From contig JAEYHZ010000022.1 in NCBI GenBank assembly GCA_023409265.1, forward strand, positions 496,001 through 560,000: a stretch of DNA of 64,000 nucleotides, written 5' to 3'. This document shows, piece after piece, positions 18,996-27,640 of this stretch. Source of the stretch: Bacillota bacterium (GTDB lineage Bacteria; Bacillota; Clostridia; Acetivibrionales; DSM-1351). The notes beneath the pieces are model-generated. The model did not search any database. It worked only from the letters and a program-made list of their open reading frames with translations, and was not told the DNA's origin. A program made the translations under genes and the position numbers. Every line of letters begins with the position of its first letter. Positions within the stretch are counted from its first letter, which is position 1.

Positions 18996-19697
18996 TTAAG
19001 ACTTTATCTGTTCCTCATCGGGGGAAATCCAGCTGACTATAAAGTTGTTCTGATAAAAATAACTGGCAAACCTGGATTCCTGGATGTTGTCTATTACTGA
19101 TGAGAACTTTGGGAATGCACTGAACAGGATTAACAAGGCACATAGTATATATACAATGAAGATGCCCTCAATTGCTCCAAGAACCAATCCCCCCGCTCTG
19201 TCCAACTGCTTGAAAACAGGTAATTTGGCTATGGTTTTTATAATTACTCTGGCAAAAATAAGGCCAAACCTTATTATTAAATAAATAAGGATCATACTCA
19301 AAATATTAATAACCAGTGTGGCAATTTCTGTACCTATAGCCTCTGTAATTTTCTGGAACCCCAGTACATCCTTCTTTCCTATATTTTCAAGTATCGATTC
19401 TTTAAGGAAACCCGGAAGCTTAAGTCCGTCAACAATGGATTGTGCAGTACGTTCCTGCAGGGACACTCCGTCAGCGGATTGCTGCTTTAGTATACCACTG
19501 ATAACTGAAGCTTTTATGTTGGCGTAAATTACAGTTTTTTGAAGCATTGCAGAAAGGACAGGGTAAAACTTAATTGCGAACACTACAGATAATATATAGG
19601 AAAGCAACCTGAAAACAGAATATAAGAACCCGTTTTTGAGTCCTATAAAGGTAAATACTACTATAATGACCAATACACTAATGTCTGTCCAATTCAT
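18996..19697 (-). CDS. CvpA family membrane protein
   Basis: 233 residues with about four or five transmembrane helices. The opening NWTDISVLVIIVVFTFIGLKNGF and the YILSVVFAIKFYPVLS segment fit the CvpA family (colicin V production protein), which in Firmicutes has been linked to envelope stability but has no defined reaction. A soluble loop (about 65-115) separates helix pairs, and the last pair contains GLVLGAIEGIFIVYILCAL. It follows the DUF5711 gene, 165 bp apart, on the same strand. Confidence 0.8.
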   Translation of the reverse strand: MNWTDISVLVIIVVFTFIGLKNGFLYSVFRLLSYILSVVFAIKFYPVLSAMLQKTVIYANIKASVISGILKQQSADGVSLQERTAQSIVDGLKLPGFLKESILENIGKKDVLGFQKITEAIGTEIATLVINILSMILIYLIIRFGLIFARVIIKTIAKLPVFKQLDRAGGLVLGAIEGIFIVYILCALLILFSAFPKFSSVIDNIQESRFASYFYQNNFIVSWISPDEEQIKS

Positions 19698-19832
19698 GTG
19701 TATTCCTTTCGCTTATGTTTTCTTCTGCAACCTAATCTATTTTTTTATTGTCGTGGGTGCTTTTTTCTTGTGTAAAGAAAACAAACTTAATTCTTAGGCT
19801 TTTAATAATATAACGGAGTTTTATACTGCTTT

Positions 19833-19894
19833 TTTTATTTCAACCAGTGAAATATTTCCTCTTTATTTTATCTCAACCAGTGAAATATTTCCTC
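19833..19894. repeat. Tandem duplication of the 3' end of the DUF5711 gene
   Basis: Two 29-bp copies with a 33-bp period, 19833-19861 and 19866-19894, differing at one base. The right-hand copy codes for the last residues of the DUF5711 protein (GNISLVEIK); the left-hand copy lies just past the stop codon and would continue the same frame sense. Confidence 0.75.
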
Positions 19895-21053
19895 CTGAAA
19901 TTACAATGGCTTCATTATTACCGGTCAGGTAAGCATCTTTTATTTCATTACGTGCTATGTATTGTCCGATTTTTTTACCCTTCAGGGAATAAAGATAAAT
20001 ACTTCTTTGTGTTCTAAGTGCAAGTCTGTCGCCGTAAAGACTGATACCGCTTATATTCTCAGGCTGATTAAAGCTGTATACCTCTTCACCGTCTTTATTC
20101 AATACCAAAACTTTTTGTTTGGCAGCTCCGGTGGAATCAGCAAACTTTCCTCCAATAATAATATATTTTTCACTGTCAGGTGCCACGCAATATATGCTGT
20201 CAGCGCTTTTCCGCCATACTTCCTTACCCTGCTTGTCCATAAACAGCACCATATTCTGTCCGATTGCAGCGACATTATCTCCTATGGTAAGCAAGACAGG
20301 GAAAACGCTATCGGATATATCCAGGGTGGAAAAAGGCTCTTTTACATAAATGTTGTTAAATTCAAACTGTGCTCCGGCCTTTATACCCTTTGTAACTACT
20401 TTGTTTATTAATACATCCTCACCGTCATGTAAGGCTTTTGCACTAAGTACAATATCCTCAGCGCAGAATTTTGTATATTTATCGACTCCGTTAACATCGA
20501 TTACTATTACCGTAGACTTGAATTCCTTTGACTGAGTAACTACAGTACAATCCCCTTCTTCACTTACCTCGGCATTTATTATCTGATTGTCAAGCCTTCG
20601 GGACCAAAGCTGAGTCTTATCCTGAAAGAAATATATATCCCTTCCGGAAATATCTATTACAGCCATGTACTTTTTTGAACTTCTCAATACAGGTCTGGTC
20701 AATGTAAGCGCTTTTTCCTGCAAAAGCTTTCCTGATTTATCATACCATTTTACTCCATCCTGGGATAAAAGTATGATATAACCCTTATATACCTTACAAT
20801 CAACACTTCCATCCTGTGAATAGGATATTTCTGAACCTGCAATACTTGCCTGCTTCTGGCTGTGGCTTTTGGCAAAATTTATTGCCTCCTTAATATCGAA
20901 GGTTGCAAAATCATAACCGATACTTTTAAGGTATACAGCAAAAGCCATAATGGTCACTGCTATGATAAGAAGAAAAAACACTAAAACTCCCAGGACTGAG
21001 TTTGGCTTTTTTACTTTAGAAGCATCTCTTTCACGGTTAAATTCAATAGACAA
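19863..21053 (-). CDS. DUF5711 family membrane-anchored beta-propeller-like protein
   Basis: 396 residues. A basic cytoplasmic N-terminus (residues 1-20) leads into one transmembrane helix at about 22-45 (VLGVLVFFLLIIAVTIMAFA). The outside part repeats a pattern like a PQQ/WD propeller: YKGYIILLSQDGVKWYDKSG, KYMAVIDISGRDIYFFQ, DNVAAIGQNMVLFMDKQG, KVLVLNKDGEEVYSF, LYSLKGKKIGQY. I assign DUF5711 on this layout. Likely an extracytoplasmic sensor or scaffold; no enzymatic motif is seen. The 3' end is tandemly duplicated beyond the stop. Confidence 0.72.
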   Translation of the reverse strand: MSIEFNRERDASKVKKPNSVLGVLVFFLLIIAVTIMAFAVYLKSIGYDFATFDIKEAINFAKSHSQKQASIAGSEISYSQDGSVDCKVYKGYIILLSQDGVKWYDKSGKLLQEKALTLTRPVLRSSKKYMAVIDISGRDIYFFQDKTQLWSRRLDNQIINAEVSEEGDCTVVTQSKEFKSTVIVIDVNGVDKYTKFCAEDIVLSAKALHDGEDVLINKVVTKGIKAGAQFEFNNIYVKEPFSTLDISDSVFPVLLTIGDNVAAIGQNMVLFMDKQGKEVWRKSADSIYCVAPDSEKYIIIGGKFADSTGAAKQKVLVLNKDGEEVYSFNQPENISGISLYGDRLALRTQRSIYLYSLKGKKIGQYIARNEIKDAYLTGNNEAIVISGGNISLVEIK

Positions 21054-21198
21054 TATTATCCCACCTCAGAGTTTTCTGCCGGAACTACCTGGCATTAACT
21101 CATTAATTCTTTAGTACGGTATTTCACTTTATTATTCACTAGTTCCTTGGCATAGTAAAAGTTTAGCATATGAAGCATAATATATCCACTATTCCCAC

Positions 21199-21273
21199 AA
21201 GAAAATTCGCTATCGCTTATTTCTCTAAAAGTTGAGCGAATTTTCTTGCTCGCTAGGGGGAACTACTTCCCCC
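21199..21273. other. Two adjacent hairpins in the intergenic space upstream of DUF5711
   Basis: Arms aagaaaattcgct (21199-21211) and agcgaattttctt (21235-21247), followed by GGGGGAA-ctac-TTCCCCC (21256-21273). Neither is followed by a T-run on either strand. The function is unknown. The gap 21054-21364 otherwise holds only the terminator listed next. Confidence 0.5.
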
Positions 21274-21302
21274 TTCGACGGAATACTTTGTATTGGGGAT
21301 TA

Positions 21303-21331
21303 ACACAAAAGGAGTCCCCTTAAGGACTCCC
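21303..21331 (-). terminator. Rho-independent terminator after the YkvI-type gene
   Basis: On the minus strand GGAGTCCTTAAGGGGACTCC forms a short hairpin followed by TTTTGTGTT, 34 bp past the stop codon. Confidence 0.8.
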
Positions 21332-21364
21332 GCAGATGCTTTATTTTTGCTCAGGCTATGGGCG

Positions 21365-22459
21365 TTACACCTTGTTTCTTAATTTTCTATCGGAGTGCAG
21401 CTGAGGCTTTGAAACTTTTCCTCTGATATATTGAAAAAATATCACGAACAATAAAAACAATCCGAGATAACCGAAGACCGGATAAAGAGTGGATATAAGA
21501 CTGGAGAAGCCCAATGAAGACATGGGGATTGCAACTGCACAGAGTATTGCCCCAACCAGTTTATAATTCACTTTCATTTTCGAGCTGATTCTTTCTGTCA
21601 GACAATAGCCTGAGGTTACCGCTGAGGTATACATGGCAAGTATAAGAATAATGCTGTATAAATTGGCAAGCAGCTTGCTATTGTTTTGTATGATGCCTAA
21701 CACAGGTATTTCACTAACGATGGAGTGAGGATAAAAGGAGTAGAGAGCTGTGTTTATTATCAACGCCGTAATACACAACATTCCGCCGCCAATTATGCCA
21801 CCCCATTTGCTGACATTGCTGGACTTTAGATAGGGCAGCATCCGGGACATCAGCACAGTGGAAAGTATTGTATTGTAGCTTACGTATAGTATGGCAGAGA
21901 ATACCCAATTATCTGTAATTATCCTTACCTTGTCAGATACATTGAAAACTGAAGCATCCTTTGAGGCCAGGATATAAAAGCCTACAAATATTATTCCTGC
22001 AATAAGTACCGGAGATACAATTGAGCTTATTGTAACAATTCCCCTGATATTTGTCATAATCGTGAGCATACAGGCCACTGCACTTATGGCAACGCAGAAT
22101 CTGTACTCCAATCCCGTCAGTTCAACCAGTACATTGCCCAGTCCGGCTATCATGACACACATGATACAAGCCATAAAAAGCATTACTATAAACTCCATCA
22201 CCCTACCCAAAAAATAACCCGTCATTGGAAATAAAAACTCATCATAGCTGCTTATTCTTTCGGTGAAGACTTTGTTAAGCACTATATATCCAACTATTGA
22301 AAATAATAATCCGGCAAGTATTATACCAAAAAAACCACCGGCATAATACATTGAAAAAAACTGAATTATCTCCTGACCAGAAGCAAAACCTGCACCAATT
22401 ATTGTTGCCATATACAAAAATGCTACTTTTAAAATATTGCTGAAATCTCCTTTAATCAA
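21365..22459 (-). CDS. YkvI family membrane permease
   Basis: 364 residues from the TTG at 22459, with ten or so transmembrane helices. The first helix has AFLYMATIIGAGFASGQEII, a motif shared by YkvI-type proteins of the amino acid/sodium symporter-like (APC) fold. Substrate unknown. The open frame extends upstream to 22549, but that part encodes a structured leader; the TTG has AGGGAG ten bases before it and precedes the conserved KGDFSNILKVAFLYMAT. The start therefore lies at the end of an intrinsic-terminator-like T-run (see the leader at 22458-22542), suggesting control by attenuation or by hiding the ribosome binding site. Confidence 0.75.
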   Translation of the reverse strand: MIKGDFSNILKVAFLYMATIIGAGFASGQEIIQFFSMYYAGGFFGIILAGLLFSIVGYIVLNKVFTERISSYDEFLFPMTGYFLGRVMEFIVMLFMACIMCVMIAGLGNVLVELTGLEYRFCVAISAVACMLTIMTNIRGIVTISSIVSPVLIAGIIFVGFYILASKDASVFNVSDKVRIITDNWVFSAILYVSYNTILSTVLMSRMLPYLKSSNVSKWGGIIGGGMLCITALIINTALYSFYPHSIVSEIPVLGIIQNNSKLLANLYSIILILAMYTSAVTSGYCLTERISSKMKVNYKLVGAILCAVAIPMSSLGFSSLISTLYPVFGYLGLFLLFVIFFQYIRGKVSKPQLHSDRKLRNKV

Positions 22460-22542
22460 AAAAAAGCAACTCCCTACATAGAATATTTTGAACATTTGGT
22501 TCAAGAGGTATTGTCCTCTATATAATTCTATGAGGGAGCTGC
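22458..22542 (-). promoter_or_regulatory. Structured leader (three-way junction plus T-run) of the YkvI-type gene
   Basis: On the minus strand the outer stem pairs GCAGCTCCCTCATAGAAT (22525-22542) with ATTCTATGTAGGGAGTTGC (22466-22484), one bulge. Inside lie two hairpins: AGAGGACAATACCTCT (22504-22519) and TTGAACCAAATGTTCAA (22488-22504). Eight T residues follow directly (22458-22465). The 3' strand of the outer stem carries the AGGGAG ribosome binding site of the next gene. It may be a terminator for DUF4340, a cis-regulatory RNA, or both. Confidence 0.6.
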
Positions 22543-22591
22543 CCATCACATTACTTTTTATTGATTTAGGAATGATTAAATAAATACTCTG

Positions 22592-23983
22592 TTACTTTCC
22601 TGCCTTATCCATAGCTTCCTTCAGCGCCTTGTAGGTTGGCCTTATTCCATCAGCTTCATCAAGCTTTGATTTAAGAACAACTCTGTTGGTATAAACTCCG
22701 TTCTTCATAGCGTAATAGTAGTTTTGATCCTTGGAGATATACTCTATTGTTACAGGTTTGTTATCCGGCTTCATGTAGTACTTTATAGTTACTTCCGGAG
22801 TGCCTGAAGGCTTTGCTTCAGGTTCATACTTGTTCATTGTTATACCGATCAAACCCTGATAGAAAGATCTGAACAGGGAATCTCCCTTTTCATTCTTCAT
22901 ATTCGCATCTTTTCCATCAACTTTAAAGGTGTCCTTATCAGAATCATCCTTAACTGTGGTAATATCAGATACAATGGTCTTTCCGTCAATTGTAAGCTCA
23001 ATCTTGTTAACATTATTTATGTTTGGCAGGTATACGAAAGTATTTACAATATCACTGAACTTTGTATCAAGGAAAGTTAAAGGTGAAATATCAACTGTAA
23101 ATACACTCTTTCCTTCGGAAAACTTAGCATATGCTATTTTATCTTTTTCAAGCTCTTTTCCGAAAAGTATCTTTTTGCTGGTTTTACCGTCCCCATACTC
23201 AAGTGCAAAGGCCGGCTTATCGAGGCCATACTTTGCCAGATCAGGGTTATCATCAATTACATCTGCAATTTTCAACTGAACAACCGCAGCTGTCATCTTT
23301 GATACTTCCGAGGTTTCAGCCTCCTCTTTTATCGGAGCTGTTATGTTTGCTTCTGACTCAGAAGTAATAGCGATTGCAAACTGCAGCTCACTATTCTTTT
23401 CGTATGAAATTGTTTTTACATCTTTAGCTTCAACATTTAAAATATCCTTTACAGCAAAATGTCCTTTGTTAAGCTTTAATTTATTCTCATAATAGGAGCC
23501 GATCAGATAGACCTTGTTCTCTCCCTTATTCTTAACGTAGATGCCTTCATTTGTAGGATTGACAGAACCTATTTCAATTTCTTTTGTAGTTCCGTCTGTC
23601 AAGCCTACTTTAACGGCAGCTGGTTTATCCAACCCATATTTGCTGAGATCTGATGCATTTTCTTCTACTACCTTATCGGCGATTATTGCTGAGAAATCGG
23701 TAGCAGATGAGTCTGCTATACTATTATCTATAGGAAACTCCATTTCAGGCTCTATCGACCAGGCGTTATCTTTTTTACTCAACTTGAATGTGCCATTCTC
23801 ATTGTTAAACTCTATAGAACTGATTTTTTCCTGATCGACCGACATAACCTTTATTGATTCGGTATCAGTAGTCTCTGTCGCAGTGCCGGTATCTCCTGCC
23901 TTCCTGTTGCTCAGAAAGAAATAGGCACCTGCCAAAACCCCCAGTACAACAACAAGAATAATAGCATTTCTAAATAGCTTCAT
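22592..23983 (-). CDS. DUF4340 domain protein of a Gld-type ABC cassette
   Basis: 463 residues. One N-terminal transmembrane helix (about 7-25), then two similar beta-rich units in an extracytoplasmic region: each contains a KYGLDKPA element (SDLSKYGLDKPAAVKVGL and PDLAKYGLDKPAFALEYG). This duplication is typical of DUF4340. It has no known catalytic motif. It is the last gene of the four-gene set ATPase-permease-GldG-DUF4340, 4 bp after the GldG-like gene, so it probably serves the same membrane complex. Confidence 0.82.
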   Translation of the reverse strand: MKLFRNAIILVVVLGVLAGAYFFLSNRKAGDTGTATETTDTESIKVMSVDQEKISSIEFNNENGTFKLSKKDNAWSIEPEMEFPIDNSIADSSATDFSAIIADKVVEENASDLSKYGLDKPAAVKVGLTDGTTKEIEIGSVNPTNEGIYVKNKGENKVYLIGSYYENKLKLNKGHFAVKDILNVEAKDVKTISYEKNSELQFAIAITSESEANITAPIKEEAETSEVSKMTAAVVQLKIADVIDDNPDLAKYGLDKPAFALEYGDGKTSKKILFGKELEKDKIAYAKFSEGKSVFTVDISPLTFLDTKFSDIVNTFVYLPNINNVNKIELTIDGKTIVSDITTVKDDSDKDTFKVDGKDANMKNEKGDSLFRSFYQGLIGITMNKYEPEAKPSGTPEVTIKYYMKPDNKPVTIEYISKDQNYYYAMKNGVYTNRVVLKSKLDEADGIRPTYKALKEAMDKAGK

Positions 23984-23986
23984 ATT

Positions 23987-25405
23987 TTACAAATGCCTCC
24001 TTCTAGACCAAACAACCAAACCACAGGCCATAATCGCTAATGGAAGAACTCCGATTAAAATTATGGACATCACCTTAACCTGACTTTCTGTTGTTGTCAA
24101 AGTCTTTGGCTGTATTAATTTAGGAGATATGGTAGTTTGATCTTCCTTGTCCTGCATCCAGTTTACAACAGTACTCAGGAAGTAGTTTGCTCCGCTTGAG
24201 AAATATGTGGAATACTGGCTGGACAACGCAGCATCTGTAAGGAAGGTTCCATTACCGAATACCAGTACCTTGCTTCCACCCTTTATTTCTGATGCTATAG
24301 CCAAATCAAAAGGACCGGCTTCCGTTGTTCCCTGTTTTATAATACTTGCAGCCTCAGCCTTATCAGTGGTCTTTATAAGAGAAGTTGTCGTCAGCCATTC
24401 TTTAGCATTCTTCAGAATTGAAAGACTTCTTGAGTCCGGAAGGAATACAGGGTAGTCTCCGCTCTTATTGAACCCACTGTTGATATCATTACTTTCCAAG
24501 GTTCCGATTAAAGCATATTCATCCCCGGGGAGATGTCTGTTTTCATCCAATTCCTTAACCTTGTTGTAATTGATTCCTACATTGTATGCATCAAGAACTT
24601 CCTCAAAGTTAGTAAACTCGGCTGAAGATTCAACAGGGTCCAGCAGGAATATTGCTCTTCCATTGTTTTTGAGGTAAGCATTTACTTTAATCTTTTCATC
24701 TTCGGACAGGTCCTTTTTAGGTGAAGCAAAAACTAACAGTTTGCAGTCATCAGGAACCTTCTTTTCTGATATAAGAGAAAGAGACTTAACCTCCATGTTG
24801 TTGTTTTCCAATGCACCCTTAATCTGTGTCAAGTTACTTGTGATTGAAGCTTCTTCATGGCCTTCAACAAAGTATGCAATAGGTGTCACATCGGCTGTAA
24901 CAAACTTAATGGCACCTGAAATCAAAGGTTCTGCCCGGTACATTGTTCCGTAATCAGTGCTTTCTCCGATAAGGTCTGATCCATTAAGTTTTTTAACCTT
25001 ATTTCCGCTCTTTACTACGAAATCACCTTTGACTATTCCCTTTGTCTTGTCCTTGTCAAAGGAAGCGATTGTACCTGGGTCCTTGTCGGGATCTATATAT
25101 TTTACATCTATACCCAACTTTTCATATTGACCCAGAAGATTGACCAGGTCTTTGTATTGGCTTCCGCCCGGAATAGTACCATCATCAAATAAACCGTAGA
25201 TGGTCACATCCTTTTTAATATCCTTTATAATTGTCTTGCTTTCATCACTCAAAGTATATATTTTATCCGATGTCAAGTCCCATTTGATGTCACCCATACC
25301 GACAAGCAGGTTGACTATCACAGCTATTGTTAATACAGCAACAATCAATATAATGGAATTCGAACCGTATTTAAGAGATCTTTTGTCCAATTTAAATTTT
25401 CCCAC
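23987..25405 (-). CDS. GldG-like ABC transporter auxiliary protein
   Basis: 472 residues with a transmembrane helix at about 16-36 and another at the C-terminus (VMSIILIGVLPLAIMACGLVVWSRRR). Between them is an ABC-transporter-associated domain of the GldG type (DLTSDKIYTLSDESKTIIKDI, VTIYGLFDD, YFVEGHEE, KLLVFASPKKDLSEDEKIKVNAYLK, GRAIFLLDPVE). In gliding Bacteroidetes GldG works with GldA and GldF; in non-gliding Firmicutes the role is unknown. Starts 6 bp after the permease gene. Confidence 0.82.
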   Translation of the reverse strand: MGKFKLDKRSLKYGSNSIILIVAVLTIAVIVNLLVGMGDIKWDLTSDKIYTLSDESKTIIKDIKKDVTIYGLFDDGTIPGGSQYKDLVNLLGQYEKLGIDVKYIDPDKDPGTIASFDKDKTKGIVKGDFVVKSGNKVKKLNGSDLIGESTDYGTMYRAEPLISGAIKFVTADVTPIAYFVEGHEEASITSNLTQIKGALENNNMEVKSLSLISEKKVPDDCKLLVFASPKKDLSEDEKIKVNAYLKNNGRAIFLLDPVESSAEFTNFEEVLDAYNVGINYNKVKELDENRHLPGDEYALIGTLESNDINSGFNKSGDYPVFLPDSRSLSILKNAKEWLTTTSLIKTTDKAEAASIIKQGTTEAGPFDLAIASEIKGGSKVLVFGNGTFLTDAALSSQYSTYFSSGANYFLSTVVNWMQDKEDQTTISPKLIQPKTLTTTESQVKVMSIILIGVLPLAIMACGLVVWSRRRHL

Positions 25406-25411
25406 TTTTTA

Positions 25412-26116
25412 TCACCCCTTGCTCCAGCGTCTTTTTTCTATTACCCTAATTGCCAGGAATATAAATACTGCTGAGAAACTCAGATAGTATACAACCGGTC
25501 CGAGAGACAGAATCCCGGCAAAGAAATCCTCTGTTCTTGCATATAAAGAGAACCAGTTAAGAATTTTTGACCATATTCCTCCAAAAGAAGGAGCGATACC
25601 TTGTAACAACCACATAAAAAGAAGTCCGACTACACTGACAATTGCAGCTATAATCTGGCTTTCCGTTAAAGATGATGCAAATACTCCAAATGCTATAAAA
25701 GCTGCTCCCAAAAGAATGAAGCCAACATATCCGCCAATTATCTCAGAAGCAGATGGACTGCCGAAAGCAGCCAGAATGATTGGATAAACAAACGTTAATA
25801 AGGTAATAACTAAAAATACTGCAACAGCTGCAAGATATTTGCCTACAACTATGCTTGAAAGGCTTGTAGGAGAGGTTATCAATAACACTTCTGTTCCACT
25901 TTTTCTTTCATCGGCCAGTATCTTCATTGTCAGTATAGGTACAATGAGTATCAAAAATAATGACATATAATTAAGATTAAAATTATATTCGGCTGTTTGT
26001 GAGGAAAGATTTATATAAAACAGTATTGAGGATAAAAATATAAACAAGCCCATTACCACATATGCTATTGGTGAAGTAAAATATGATCTGAACTCTTTTT
26101 TAAATATTGAAAGCAT
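25412..26116 (-). CDS. ABC-2 type permease, GldF-like
   Basis: 234 residues, six transmembrane helices. The first segment, FKKEFRSYFTSPIAYVVMGLF, and the cytoplasmic loop ILADERKSGTEVLLITSPTS are characteristic of GldF/YtrC-like ABC-2 permeases. It follows the ATPase gene by 2 bp and precedes the GldG-like gene, forming one transporter. Direction of transport and substrate are not known. Confidence 0.88.
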   Translation of the reverse strand: MLSIFKKEFRSYFTSPIAYVVMGLFIFLSSILFYINLSSQTAEYNFNLNYMSLFLILIVPILTMKILADERKSGTEVLLITSPTSLSSIVVGKYLAAVAVFLVITLLTFVYPIILAAFGSPSASEIIGGYVGFILLGAAFIAFGVFASSLTESQIIAAIVSVVGLLFMWLLQGIAPSFGGIWSKILNWFSLYARTEDFFAGILSLGPVVYYLSFSAVFIFLAIRVIEKRRWSKG

Positions 26117-26118
26117 GA

Positions 26119-27066
26119 CTAGATAACCTCCTTTTCCTGCATGGTTAACTGCAAGAATATATCTTCTAATGTAAGGTCAAGGGATTTTAACTCAATTATC
26201 GGATATCCTGCTTTGGCCATTGCAAAAAACAGAGGACGTCTGATATCAATTTCCTTGTCGGATTCAATGATAAATTCAGTTACATCTTTGTCTTTTTCAA
26301 TATGTGGCTCTACATACTTTATTCCGTATATTTCTTCAATTGCATTTGTAATTGATCCTTTTGGCCCTGCGATGGTTGCAGAAAGCTTACTTACAGTGTT
26401 CATACCCTTTGAAAGGTTGTCCGGTGTATCAATGGCAGCAATTTTACCCTTATTTATAATAACCACTCTTTCACATACGGCACTCACTTCCGGCAATATG
26501 TGCGAACTCAAAATTATGGTATGCTGTTTACCAAGGGCTTTAATCAATTTACGGATTTCAATGATTTGTTTCGGGTCAAGACCGACTGTAGGTTCGTCAA
26601 GAATAAGAACCTCGGGATTACCCAAAAGTGATTGAGCCAAGCCAACTCTCTGCTTGTAACCTTTTGAAAGATTCTTTACCAATCTTCCTCTGACATCGGT
26701 TAATTTGACAAGTTCCATAATATCCGCCATCTGACTCTTCTTCTGTTTTTTGCTTACTTCCTTTAAATCAGCAACAAAATTAAGATACTCGGATACTGTC
26801 ATATCCATATAAAGCGGCGGCAATTCAGGCAGATAACCTATTCTCTTTTTAACCTCTGCAGGGTTTTCCATGATATCATATCCGCAGACCTTAACCGAAC
26901 CCTCGGTAGAAGGAATGAAACCGGTAATGATATTCATTGTAGTTGATTTACCTGCACCATTTGGACCAAGGAAACCAAGCACTTCACCTTTTTCAACTGT
27001 AAAGCTTATATTGTCTACAGCTTTTATCTGACCATAGCTTTTGGTCAAATTTTGAATCTCAATCAT
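26119..27066 (-). CDS. ABC transporter ATP-binding protein, GldA-like
   Basis: 315 residues. Walker A GPNGAGKST at about 37-45, Q-loop region YLPELPPLYMDMTVSEYL, signature LSKGYKQRVGLAQSLLGNPE, Walker B VLILDEPTVGLDP, H-loop LSSHILPE. The last 85 residues form the extra C-terminal domain found in ABC-2 exporters. First gene of the Gld-like operon. Coupled to the permease directly downstream. Confidence 0.92.
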   Translation of the reverse strand: MIEIQNLTKSYGQIKAVDNISFTVEKGEVLGFLGPNGAGKSTTMNIITGFIPSTEGSVKVCGYDIMENPAEVKKRIGYLPELPPLYMDMTVSEYLNFVADLKEVSKKQKKSQMADIMELVKLTDVRGRLVKNLSKGYKQRVGLAQSLLGNPEVLILDEPTVGLDPKQIIEIRKLIKALGKQHTIILSSHILPEVSAVCERVVIINKGKIAAIDTPDNLSKGMNTVSKLSATIAGPKGSITNAIEEIYGIKYVEPHIEKDKDVTEFIIESDKEIDIRRPLFFAMAKAGYPIIELKSLDLTLEDIFLQLTMQEKEVI

Positions 27067-27371
27067 TCTTTTCCCCCCTATATTTTTCGTGCATTTTCAG
27101 TACACAGTCAATTACGCTAAGACGTAATTGCCAATGTCCAGGAGTTTTACCGTAATTAACTTTGTTTAATACACTAAAAAGAATAGTCTGAATATACAAA
27201 GAGTTTCGTATCGGAGAACCGCACACTATTCCAAAGAATATCATACTATTCTTTATTATTATCCATAATTATTTTTAATAAACTATGAACGAAATGTAAC
27301 ATTTTGCGTAAACAAAGTAATGGTTAATATAAACAAAAGTCCTCAAAAAATGGGATTTATTGCTGAGGAAC

Positions 27372-27418
27372 GATTAAATAATACTTCCAATGTCAGAGTG
27401 GTACTCTATTATTTAATC
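27372..27418. repeat. Small palindrome related to a dispersed AGGAAC-TTAAATAATA repeat
   Basis: Perfect 12-bp arms gattaaataata (27372-27383) and tattatttaatc (27407-27418). The left end, preceded by gaggaac, resembles sequences at about 39667 and, inverted, at about 50790-50810. The 27067-27640 gap also holds the promoter region of the Gld-like operon, for which I see no clear -35/-10, and the terminator below. Confidence 0.5.
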
Positions 27419-27573
27419 ATTCATTAGTCATTTTAAGATTATATAGTTTTTTCAACACCTTTTCAAGAGGACAATACATTCAATATACAGAAAATGCCAT
27501 ATTTTTTGCTGATGAGAGCAGAAGGAGTCTTCTATTAAGCTGATATGTTGCTTCATTGAATACCCCAACAACT

Positions 27574-27604
27574 AAAAAAGCAGAAACAGTGGCCTGTTTT
27601 CCGC
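27574..27604 (-). terminator. Terminator of the sugar ABC transporter operon
   Basis: Minus-strand hairpin GCGGAAAACAG-gcca-CTGTTTCTGC followed by TTTTTT, 36 bp after the permease stop codon. Confidence 0.9.
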
Positions 27605-27640
27605 TTTTTTTAACTAACCATATGACACAAATTTTCAATT

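Noticed and set aside
27059..27244. 61-codon minus-strand frame overlapping the start of the Gld-like ATPase
   Set aside because: No conserved features, overlaps a better gene start and lies in its promoter region.
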